From Haemophilus_D parainfluenzae_AD (lineage in GTDB: Bacteria > Pseudomonadota > Gammaproteobacteria > Enterobacterales > Pasteurellaceae): a stretch of DNA of 6,593 nt. Shown here piece after piece: positions 1-5,811 of the stretch. The DNA is taken from assembly GCF_001679325.1 (NCBI RefSeq), contig NZ_LZMX01000007.1. The stretch is one strand, 5' to 3'. Position 1 is the first letter of the stretch; the number at the start of each line of letters is the position of its first letter. Under the pieces are notes generated by a model that was given only the letters and a program-made list of their open reading frames with translations, had not been told where the DNA came from and made no database searches. The position numbers and the translations under genes were made by a program.

Positions 1-553
1 CGGTGGTACTGTGATAAGTACGCCCTACCACAATCGGTTGGTCCGGGTCACCATTGAGGAATTTCACCAACACTTCATGGCCAATTCGCGGAATCATCAT
101 ATTACCATATTGTGCGCCCGCCCAACCTTGCACCACGCGCACCCAACAAGAGCTGTGCTCATCAAAGTTGCCTAATCTATCCCAAGGAAATTGCAGTTTT
201 ACTCTTCCCCATTCATCACAATAGATTTCTTCCCCTTCGGGGCCTGTAACATGGGCAACTTGTGTACCACGAATAATCGGGCGAGGTTTTAATGGACTGC
301 GCCAAGGCTTGTTGTGTGGAATCAGGAAAAGTGTGTTTTCATAGCGGTTGCCTTCTTCTCCCGCTTCTTCATCTAAAGCGCCTGTTTGTTTACCGAAGTG
401 CTCGACACGTACCACCAACCAATCTTGATTAAACGCTGAATTGGCATGCCCCTCTAAGGTAAAACCATAACCCGGTATAACACGCATGTCATCACCTTCA
501 GCATTCGCCGTTTCAGAAAGGGCCAGTTCTGACTCTAAACGATAAAGACTAAA
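1..553. repeat. Direct repeat copy 1 (vgrG core)
   Basis: This stretch matches 4423-4975 at a constant offset of 4422 with no indels. Identity is high throughout. Parts such as 181-340 differ at only a few positions, and differences cluster around 385-440. It begins at the window edge, so the true repeat may extend further left. It encodes the VgrG segment from SLYRLESEL through the OB fold. Confidence 0.93.
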
Positions 554-1243
554 CGGATTGCCTTGTTCATCTTTCTTATATCGTCCCGGATAGTCATATT
601 TTTCATAAACTGTCGCTGAATTGACCGCACTTTTAGACGTATCACTATCAGTAATCCCGGATGCCTGTGAATGATGTTGATGTTCGAGGTTGTAATTCGG
701 ATTTAAAAAGGTGTAATCTCGTAAGGTTTGGCGGGTTGTCGTCACCTTACGGCAATAGTCAAATCGCCAAAGGCAAGCAAATGAACGGTCCCCTGCGGGC
801 TTCGCATTATAGGTTAATGTGCCAAGAATCGGAGAAGCGATACTTTGATGACCAAAACGCAACTCATGGCTGTCTGCACGATGGTCAAAATAATAATACC
901 AGCCTTCTTCCGCTGCCAAGCGTTCAATAAAGGCTAAATCTGTTTCACGATATTGCACACAATATTCACGCTCCCAATCTGAAGGTAAAGGCTCAAAGGA
1001 AACCTTTTCTACACGATTTTTTTGCAATAAAGTGCGGATGATTTTTTCGCTGTTTTGATGTTGGAAGATTCGGCTATCAGATTGAAATGCTGCTCGCGCG
1101 AGAGCCGGCTCCACCACCATTTGATAATGCGTACGGACAAACCCTGTTTTCCCCAAACCGAAGCTAGTCACAATCCCATTCAAATAACGAACCGGTTGTT
1201 CTCCTTGCCAAAAAGTGAAGGTTACGGATTGATCCGTACTCAC
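1..1243 (-). CDS. vgrG: VgrG spike protein, N-terminally truncated and running off the left window edge
   Basis: VgrG is the T6SS trimeric spike-tip protein (gp27/gp5-like) that caps the Hcp tube and carries effectors. The minus-strand frame reads VgrG without a frameshift from about 1235 down to base 1. It contains the gp27-like segment VTFTFWQGEQPVRYLNGIV, then LARAAFQSDSRIFQ, RETDLAFIERLAAEEGWYYY and YDYPGRY. The gp5-like OB fold follows, with CDEWGRVKLQFPWDR, WAGAQYGNMMIPRIGHEV and NGDPDQPIVVGRTYH near the edge. The normal VgrG N-terminus (several dozen residues before VTFTFW) is absent. Upstream in the same frame there is only VIIYFLKYSFVSTDQ back to the TAA stop of the lipase gene (1274-1276). 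No ATG precedes the homology. The only candidate start is GTG at 1241-1243, which has no Shine-Dalgarno sequence. The N-terminus therefore appears deleted, and the product is probably non-functional or not translated as it stands. The needle and tail lie beyond base 1. The identification as VgrG is very secure; the start is not. Confidence 0.9.
   Translation of the reverse strand, partial: MSTDQSVTFTFWQGEQPVRYLNGIVTSFGLGKTGFVRTHYQMVVEPALARAAFQSDSRIFQHQNSEKIIRTLLQKNRVEKVSFEPLPSDWEREYCVQYRETDLAFIERLAAEEGWYYYFDHRADSHELRFGHQSIASPILGTLTYNAKPAGDRSFACLWRFDYCRKVTTTRQTLRDYTFLNPNYNLEHQHHSQASGITDSDTSKSAVNSATVYEKYDYPGRYKKDEQGNPFSLYRLESELALSETANAEGDDMRVIPGYGFTLEGHANSAFNQDWLVVRVEHFGKQTGALDEEAGEEGNRYENTLFLIPHNKPWRSPLKPRPIIRGTQVAHVTGPEGEEIYCDEWGRVKLQFPWDRLGNFDEHSSCWVRVVQGWAGAQYGNMMIPRIGHEVLVKFLNGDPDQPIVVGRTYHSTT
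624..632 (-). other. DNA uptake signal sequence (AAGTGCGGT)
   Basis: This is an exact 9-base Haemophilus-type uptake signal on the minus strand, inside vgrG copy A and read in frame as Ser-Ala-Val. It lies just outside the region shared with the truncated copy. It supports assignment to the Pasteurellaceae with the Hin-type signal and marks the DNA as a substrate for natural transformation. Confidence 0.85.
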
Positions 1244-1273
1244 AAAAGAATACTTAAGGAAATATATAATAAC

Positions 1274-2677
1274 TTAATCGTTTATTACTACTGCTTTTCC
1301 TATATCATTGGCATATGCCTCTCTTATTGGTAAGGGATTATTTCGAATACGCCTTGCACCATTTGCAATAGTATCGGTTACACCTGAACTTGCGCGATGT
1401 TTAAAACCAATAGGTGGCAATGAAGTTTTATCAGCAAAAGAAGATATTGATGAATTATGGGCATATTTAGCCAAAATACTTCTGTGGAAAAAGGTTCTAA
1501 TATGTAGTTCAGACTGATTATTAAATGCTGTTTGACCTCCAATTAATAATTTTAATGATGAAATATTTGTAGTAGCAATTTCATAATATTCTCTTAATTC
1601 TTTCGTCCATTTAAGTAAAATACTCGTATCATCTGGTGAAAATGGGACATCTTGATAGTTTTGAGGAATATCATTAATAAACGGAACATTTTCCATAATA
1701 GCCAAATTATACATTGCGACTAATGTTACTTTTTGCAAATCATCAGTCACCTCTCTTGACCCTCTACATAAAATGCGAAAGTTATTATAAGGAGAAGAGT
1801 TACCATAAACATTTTCATCAACTTTACATTGCCAATCTTTGCCAAATTGAATGCCATCTTCTGGTTTTCCTAATTTTTTCTCTGCTTGGATTAAATTATT
1901 ACCAAGAGCATAATCAAATAATGATTCATATTCTACATTTGCATACCCTCCTCCTATATCGGAATGTGCACCTATAAAATAATAAGATAATCCAGCACCT
2001 TGCGTATCAGATAAAGGAAAATTTTTCCGATATTCATCTAATGCAATAAAATGTACAATTTTTTCTGCGCTTCGTGGAGATAAATTAAAGTTATAAGGTT
2101 CGTAATATCTTGACGGGAAAGTAGCTCCTGACGTTTCGTATTTAATGGTGTCAGTTTCTGTGTCTTCATTAGTAATAGGCTTATAGTTAATGTTATTGCC
2201 AGCTAAACCGAAAGAACCAACTGTATCGAATAAACCAACAAATTTAAAGGTAAAAATTAAATCTATATGTTTTCGATACATCTCATTAATAAAATCGCGC
2301 GCCATTGCTGCCCCTCGACTAAAACCAAATACATCGATATAGCATTTATACTCTGATTTAGGAAATTGATCCCTTATTTCACTAAGTTTTTCAATTGCTT
2401 GATTAATTCGCTGCGCACCTAATGTTCCCGCACCACCTCCTGTCGCATAATCGTCTTCATTATTAATAGTACCGACCCCTTCAATATAGATAGCTTTGAT
2501 ATAAATCAAGCACTCCGTCGGAGTTTTACCTCGTAATATTTCATTATCAGCATACAAACGATAGAGCTTGCCAATATTACTCACACCATTACTACTACGC
2601 CCTGCTTCGTCATTGGTCAAATTATTACCTGTACCATCAAAAAACACACCAATTCGAATCACTTTACAACTCATCAT
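1274..2677 (-). CDS. DUF2235 alpha/beta-hydrolase, probable T6SS phospholipase effector (Tle1-like)
   Basis: This is a 467-residue protein of the DUF2235 family, which includes T6SS lipase effectors of the Tle1 group that hydrolyse membrane phospholipids in the target periplasm. Visible family motifs are GVFFDGTGNN at residues 10-19 and the nucleophile elbow GFSRGAAMAR at 118-127, with Ser120 as the predicted nucleophile. VGLFDTVGSFG at 147-157 contains a probable triad Asp151, and GAHSDIGGGY at 236-245 contains a probable triad His238. No signal peptide is seen, as expected for T6SS delivery. The first ATG (2675-2677) overlaps the TGA stop of the immunity gene by 4 bases, implying translational coupling. 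AGGAG at 2682-2686 lies 4 bases from this ATG but 7 from the adjacent second ATG (2672-2674), so the second may be the real start. Upstream lie a VgrG tip, a DUF4123 adaptor and a lipoprotein, the usual company of a Tle effector. The exact lipase activity (A1 or A2) cannot be read from the sequence. Confidence 0.9.
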   Translation of the reverse strand: MMSCKVIRIGVFFDGTGNNLTNDEAGRSSNGVSNIGKLYRLYADNEILRGKTPTECLIYIKAIYIEGVGTINNEDDYATGGGAGTLGAQRINQAIEKLSEIRDQFPKSEYKCYIDVFGFSRGAAMARDFINEMYRKHIDLIFTFKFVGLFDTVGSFGLAGNNINYKPITNEDTETDTIKYETSGATFPSRYYEPYNFNLSPRSAEKIVHFIALDEYRKNFPLSDTQGAGLSYYFIGAHSDIGGGYANVEYESLFDYALGNNLIQAEKKLGKPEDGIQFGKDWQCKVDENVYGNSSPYNNFRILCRGSREVTDDLQKVTLVAMYNLAIMENVPFINDIPQNYQDVPFSPDDTSILLKWTKELREYYEIATTNISSLKLLIGGQTAFNNQSELHIRTFFHRSILAKYAHNSSISSFADKTSLPPIGFKHRASSGVTDTIANGARRIRNNPLPIREAYANDIGKAVVIND

Positions 2678-3375
2678 TGCTCTCCTCGTTCATGTAACCA
2701 TTTTCTATAGATGCGTCGTCTATCCTCTTCTGAATTGTAAGGTTTCCATTCCGTATTAAAATCTGGTATATGGCGAGTAACTGGTGGCATACCATCTCTA
2801 ACTCCACGCAAACTCCAATTATTATATTGGTTTCCTCCCTCATCATAATCTTTTTGCAAGACTTCAAAGCGTAGATAATCATTTATATCAACTAATGGTC
2901 CATAGGTGCTACTACTTCTAATTTTCTGAACAATAAAAGCCAAATTTGTTTTCTTTTCAAAATCCAACCCAATAATCGCACAAATAGATGCCATCCTTCC
3001 AAGATGATAATCCTGCCGATTTGGATAATATTGTTTAGTAATTTCATCTACTTTTCCTACCCAAGCTAATTGAGTCTGTTCATCGGTATCTTGCCAAAAA
3101 CCAGGGTAATAAATCTCCAACATTTTGATAATGTTATGGTGCATTCTTAAGGTATTATCCTGTTCAATGCGCGCCTCTTCTTCATCAGTTAATCGATAAG
3201 GTTGGGATAGGTCGAGCATTTTCTTCTCCTGTGATTCTGGTAAACATTGATATTGCACTTCTGCGCAACGACGATTTTTAAAAAACTCTTCTCGAAAATT
3301 TCGTTCAGAACACGCACAAAGCGCACAGATAAACAGACTGAAAAGTGCGGTTGATTTTATCCATACTTTTAACAT
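2674..3375 (-). CDS. Outer-membrane lipoprotein, probable immunity protein for the DUF2235 lipase
   Basis: This is a 233-residue protein with a lipoprotein signal peptide: basic Lys3 and Lys7, a hydrophobic stretch at residues 9-21, and the lipobox-like LCAC with predicted lipidated Cys22. Ser23 follows, so outer-membrane sorting is expected. Cys at -2 of the lipobox is unusual. The mature part is polar, rich in Tyr, Arg, Asp and Glu, with no transmembrane segment. I recognise no named domain in it. Tle-type phospholipases act in the periplasm and their known immunity partners are often periplasmic lipoproteins. A lipoprotein gene overlapping the lipase gene by 4 bases is therefore a strong immunity candidate, though this rests on context rather than homology. 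The start ATG (3373-3375) has an excellent AAGGAG at 3385-3390, spaced 9 bases, within the end of the DUF4123 gene. An uptake signal (3343-3351) lies inside the signal-peptide codons and encodes Thr-Ala-Leu. Confidence 0.8.
   Translation of the reverse strand: MLKVWIKSTALFSLFICALCACSERNFREEFFKNRRCAEVQYQCLPESQEKKMLDLSQPYRLTDEEEARIEQDNTLRMHHNIIKMLEIYYPGFWQDTDEQTQLAWVGKVDEITKQYYPNRQDYHLGRMASICAIIGLDFEKKTNLAFIVQKIRSSSTYGPLVDINDYLRFEVLQKDYDEGGNQYNNWSLRGVRDGMPPVTRHIPDFNTEWKPYNSEEDRRRIYRKWLHERGEQ
2682..2686 (-). promoter_or_regulatory. Ribosome binding site that decides the lipase start
   Basis: AGGAG on the minus strand lies in the last codons of the lipoprotein gene. It is 4 bases from the first ATG of the lipase (2675-2677) and 7 from the second (2672-2674). 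Spacing favours the second ATG, giving a 466-residue product. Confidence 0.6.
3343..3351 (+). other. DNA uptake signal sequence (AAGTGCGGT)
   Basis: This is an exact 9-base uptake signal on the plus strand, inside the signal-peptide codons of the immunity lipoprotein, where the minus strand encodes Thr-Ala-Leu. Flanking bases are AT-rich on the 3' side, as is usual for extended signals. Confidence 0.85.
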
Positions 3376-3379
3376 AACC

Positions 3380-3901
3380 TTATACTCCTTTCACATGAGT
3401 ATCAAAATCTAGCGTTTCTTTTTGAAACCACTGTAACTGATTGTCTCGATAGCACACAACATGATAAATATCATTAATGCAATCTTTATAATAAAATATA
3501 GTTTGATGGCCAAATAAATAAGTACAATGTATAGGTGTGAGTGTTGCTAAAAAATTAGCAAATATTCTCAAATCAAAAAATCGTCTTAAACAGGGTTTAT
3601 TTTGTGTATCTATCACATGATAAAAATAGCCTAGCCGCTCAACTAATTTATCTAAAGTTAATTCTGATGAAATAAATAATCCCTGTTGATAATCCGATAA
3701 ATTAAGTAATTCATTTACGGCATTTTCATCAATATCTTTATTTAATTCAATCAAATAGGGGATTACTTCAGCGACAGCCTGATAATTACCACGATACAAA
3801 GGTTCATTGGGTAATAACCACGATTCTAGATTTAACCAAATTTTAGGCATTAAAGCCGCATCAAATAAACCGTATAATTTAATTTTGTTATGATTAGGCA
3901 T
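3380..3901 (-). CDS. DUF4123 T6SS effector adaptor/chaperone
   Basis: This 173-residue protein matches the DUF4123 (Tap/TEC) family, adaptors that bind a specific effector and load it on the C-terminal part of a cognate VgrG. The N-terminal KLYGLFDAAL, the following EPLYRGN and VIPYLIEL, and the central KPCLRRFFDLRIFANFLATL then YLFGHQ reproduce the family pattern (an L-Y-x-L-x-D start, then an L-R-x-(F/Y)-x-D-x-R core followed by LFGP-like residues). No signal peptide or membrane segment is seen, consistent with a cytosolic chaperone. The ATG lies 3 bases after the vgrG fragment stop (3905-3907). Only a weak purine stretch, GAAGGGAAT, is upstream and rather distant, so translation may depend on coupling to vgrG. 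The gene ends 4 bases before the lipoprotein gene. By position its client should be the DUF2235 lipase and its docking partner the tail of the VgrG just upstream. Confidence 0.87.
   Translation of the reverse strand: MPNHNKIKLYGLFDAALMPKIWLNLESWLLPNEPLYRGNYQAVAEVIPYLIELNKDIDENAVNELLNLSDYQQGLFISSELTLDKLVERLGYFYHVIDTQNKPCLRRFFDLRIFANFLATLTPIHCTYLFGHQTIFYYKDCINDIYHVVCYRDNQLQWFQKETLDFDTHVKGV
3385..3390 (-). promoter_or_regulatory. Ribosome binding site of the immunity lipoprotein
   Basis: AAGGAG lies 9 bases upstream of the lipoprotein ATG and overlaps the last codons of the DUF4123 gene. It is among the strongest Shine-Dalgarno sequences in the window, fitting high immunity output independent of coupling. 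Confidence 0.7.
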
Positions 3902-3904
3902 TGA

Positions 3905-4909
3905 TTAATATTTATTCCCTTCACTTAATTTCATACAATCAATACAGATCTCTTGCCCTTTATTAGCAACGAACTGTAAAATTTTAACCATATCTGGGTT
4001 CCCCGCATCTTCCGTAAGTGNNNNNNNNNNNNNNNNNNNNNNNNNNNNNNNNNNNNNNNNNNNNNNNNNNNNNNNNNNNNNNNNNNNNNNNNNNNNNNNN
4101 NNNNNNNNNNNNNNNNNNNNNNNNNNNNNNNNNNNNNNNNNNNNNNNNNNNNNNNNNNNNNNNNNNNNNNNNNNNNNNNNNNNNNNNNNNNNNNNNNNNN
4201 NNNNNNNNNNNNNNNNNNNNNNNNNNNNNNNNNNNNNNNNNNNNNNNNNNNNNNNNNNNNNNNNNNNNNNNNNNNNNNNNNNNNNNNNNNNNNNNNNNNN
4301 NNNNNNNNNNNNNNNNNNNNNNNTTTCATCTTCAAAACGCAACTCATTAAAACCATTGCCTTTATGGGTTTTGGATTTTATCGTCATGCGGGTTTTATGT
4401 TTGGGAAGCTCGTAAGGGGGCTCTGTGGTACTGTGATAGGTTCGCCCTACCACAATCGGTTGGTCCGGGTCACCATTTAGATATTTCACCAGCACTTCAT
4501 GACCAATGCGCGGAATCATCATATTACCGTATTGTGCGCCCGCCCAACCTTGCACCACACGCACCCAACAAGAGCTATGCTCATCAAAGTTGCCTAATCT
4601 ATCCCAAGGAAATTGTAGTTTTACTCTTCCCCATTCATCACAATAGATTTCTTCACCTTCAGGGCCTGTAACATGGGCAACTTGTGTACCACGAATAATC
4701 GGGCGAGGTTTTAATGGACTGCGCCAAGGCTTGTTGTGTGGAATGAGGAAAAGTGTGTTTTCATAGCGGTTGCCTTCTTCTCCCGCTTCTTCATCTAAGC
4801 TGCCCGTTTGCTTACCCGAATGCGTTACTCGCACCACTAACCACTCTTGATTGAAGGCTGAATTGGCATGCCCTTCTAAAGTAAAACCATAACCAGGTAC
4901 GACACGCAT
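3905..4909 (-). CDS. vgrG: 5'-truncated vgrG fragment (spike OB fold plus C-terminal tail) with an internal sequence gap
   Basis: This is the C-terminal part of a VgrG. From Met (4907-4909) it reads MRVVPGYGFTLEGHANSAFN, then the OB-fold stretches CDEWGRVKLQFPWDR, AGAQYGNMMIPRIGHEV, NGDPDQPIVVGRTYHSTT and the needle entrance KSKTHKGNGFNELRFEDE. It then enters 303 N and emerges as a 37-residue tail containing EICIDCMKLSEGNKY with a Cys-x2-Cys pair. VgrG homology actually begins upstream of this Met, at about 4978 (SSLYRLESELAVSETANAAGDD), in the same frame, which stays open back to a TAA at 5006-5008. About 300 residues of gp27-like core seen in the copy at 1-1243 are missing. No ribosome binding site precedes the Met, and an intrinsic terminator lies just upstream. 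It looks like a displaced 3' end rather than a normally expressed gene. The tail probably specifies docking for the DUF4123 adaptor and lipase encoded next. Frame continuity through the N run is unproven. Confidence 0.85.
   Translation of the reverse strand: MRVVPGYGFTLEGHANSAFNQEWLVVRVTHSGKQTGSLDEEAGEEGNRYENTLFLIPHNKPWRSPLKPRPIIRGTQVAHVTGPEGEEIYCDEWGRVKLQFPWDRLGNFDEHSSCWVRVVQGWAGAQYGNMMIPRIGHEVLVKYLNGDPDQPIVVGRTYHSTTEPPYELPKHKTRMTIKSKTHKGNGFNELRFEDEXXXXXXXXXXXXXXXXXXXXXXXXXXXXXXXXXXXXXXXXXXXXXXXXXXXXXXXXXXXXXXXXXXXXXXXXXXXXXXXXXXXXXXXXXXXXXXXXXXXXXXLTEDAGNPDMVKILQFVANKGQEICIDCMKLSEGNKY
4021..4323. other. Run of 303 undetermined bases (N)
   Basis: All bases are N. The run falls in the VgrG needle (beta-helix) region of the truncated vgrG. 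Its length, 303, is a multiple of three, and VgrG-compatible sequence lies in the same frame on both sides. The length may be a scaffold estimate, so nothing is claimed about its content. A repeated vgrG 3' region would be a natural place for an assembly to break. Confidence 0.99.
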
Positions 4910-4975
4910 ATCATCGCCCGCTGCATTCGCCGTTTCAGAAACTGCTAATTCTGATTCTAAACGATAAAGGCTGGA
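4423..4975. repeat. Direct repeat copy 2 (vgrG core)
   Basis: This is the partner of 1-553. Similarity stops sharply at its upstream end (about 4972-4978). Here copy 1 continues into GNPFSLYR of a full gp27-like core, while copy 2 turns into unrelated AT-rich sequence leading to the terminator. Recombination between the two copies would remove or duplicate a 4422-bp unit carrying the adaptor, immunity and lipase genes. Confidence 0.93.
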
Positions 4976-5015
4976 AGGCAGGTTTGGAGAGGTGATTATT
5001 AGTTTTTAAAAGAAC

Positions 5016-5049
5016 AAAAAAATAACCGCACATTATAAATGTGCGGTTA
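5016..5049 (-). terminator. Intrinsic terminator made from an inverted uptake-signal core
   Basis: On the minus strand, 9 bases after the stop of the 5059-5808 gene, a perfect 11-bp stem is formed by TAACCGCACAT (5023-5033) and ATGTGCGGTTA (5039-5049), with a 5-base loop. It is followed directly by seven T residues (complement of 5016-5022). The stem contains GTGCGGT and ACCGCAC, seven of the nine uptake-signal bases, and paired uptake signals are a known form of Haemophilus terminator. It should end the muramidase/immunity transcript before the vgrG fragment. Confidence 0.92.
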
Positions 5050-5058
5050 ACAAATCAT

Positions 5059-5808
5059 TTAGTTTAAATCAACTGAATCAGCTTTGATCCACATGTTGAT
5101 TTTTTTCTTTCCTTTGTAATTAATGAAATACCAACTCTGTCCATCAAGAGAACTTTTTTCATCTAAAATATTAACTTTATCACCTTTAACTAAATACATA
5201 TTACTTCTTTTATTTAAATCGTAATAAAGATATGACTTTTCTCTTATACTTGGTAATATTTCATTCTGATTGTAGTAAACACCCACCGAGCTCACCTTCC
5301 CATTTGATGAATATAACTTTCTAAGTTCATAATTATTTCTAATAATATATTTTTCCTCACATAAATAGCCAGTTGATTGAAAACAATATATTTTCTCTTT
5401 TATAGAGTATCCATCCTTGTAGTATATTTTTATTTTTTTATTATCCAGAAGCTCATAACTTTTCACTTCTGGAAATAAAGGATGCATTTCTAATTTATCA
5501 CATTTTAATTTCAATACTGCATACTCAACATCATGAGAAGGATCATTATCAACTCTTAAAATAATTTCTTTCTCTCCATCAAAATCTAAGTCAGAATATT
5601 CTACATTATTTATATTATGATCTACTTCAAGAGCCTCATAGAAAAATAATACTTTATCATTATGATAAATTTTAAATTTAGAAAAATCACCATCAGAAGT
5701 AGATTTATCATCTAGACGAACAGATATATCATTAATAGTAAAACAACTCTTTGCCTGTATGAAAAATGGGAAAAAGCTTAATAATATAACTAACAATAAT
5801 TTTTTCAT
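5059..5808 (-). CDS. Secreted periplasmic protein, probable immunity protein for the GH19 muramidase
   Basis: This is a 249-residue protein with a clear Sec signal peptide (MKKLLLVILL to FFIQA, residues 1-19, cleavage predicted after Ala19). The mature protein has a DLDFDG motif at 73-78, similar to the Ca-binding DxDxDG loops of FG-GAP/VCBS-like proteins. It has four Cys (22, 103, 142, 150) and ends with a segment resembling a bacterial SH3 domain (about 203-249: YLVKGDKVNIL, then SWYFINYKG and MWIKADSV). The gene starts 3 bases after the muramidase stop, with GGAG at 5817-5820 spaced 8 bases from the ATG, so the two are co-transcribed. A periplasmic protein directly behind a peptidoglycan hydrolase effector is the standard arrangement for immunity. 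The DxDxDG-bearing periplasmic inhibitor of a GH19 effector in Xanthomonas (XAC2610 with XAC2609) is a plausible structural parallel, but I infer this from the motif and context only. The region is very AT-rich. Confidence 0.78.
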   Translation of the reverse strand: MKKLLLVILLSFFPFFIQAKSCFTINDISVRLDDKSTSDGDFSKFKIYHNDKVLFFYEALEVDHNINNVEYSDLDFDGEKEIILRVDNDPSHDVEYAVLKLKCDKLEMHPLFPEVKSYELLDNKKIKIYYKDGYSIKEKIYCFQSTGYLCEEKYIIRNNYELRKLYSSNGKVSSVGVYYNQNEILPSIREKSYLYYDLNKRSNMYLVKGDKVNILDEKSSLDGQSWYFINYKGKKKINMWIKADSVDLN

Positions 5809-5811
5809 AAA

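Noticed and set aside
1030..1038. AAGTGCGGA, a possible third uptake signal
   Set aside because: It differs from the consensus at the last base, so I do not count it as a true signal.
661..1333. Plus-strand open frames at 661-930 and 1055-1333
   Set aside because: They are antisense to the well-conserved vgrG frame, have no recognisable domain or ribosome binding site, and look like shadow frames.
1308..2759. Plus-strand open frames at 1308-1517, 1714-1977 and 2568-2759
   Set aside because: All lie opposite the DUF2235 lipase gene, whose family motifs are clear; their translations are low-complexity and not protein-like.
2664..2882. Minus-strand open frame of 72 codons
   Set aside because: It overlaps the end of the lipoprotein gene in another frame and has no support of its own.
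3931..4356. Open frames made mostly of undetermined residues across the N run
   Set aside because: They exist only because N codons do not create stops; the vgrG frame explains the flanks.
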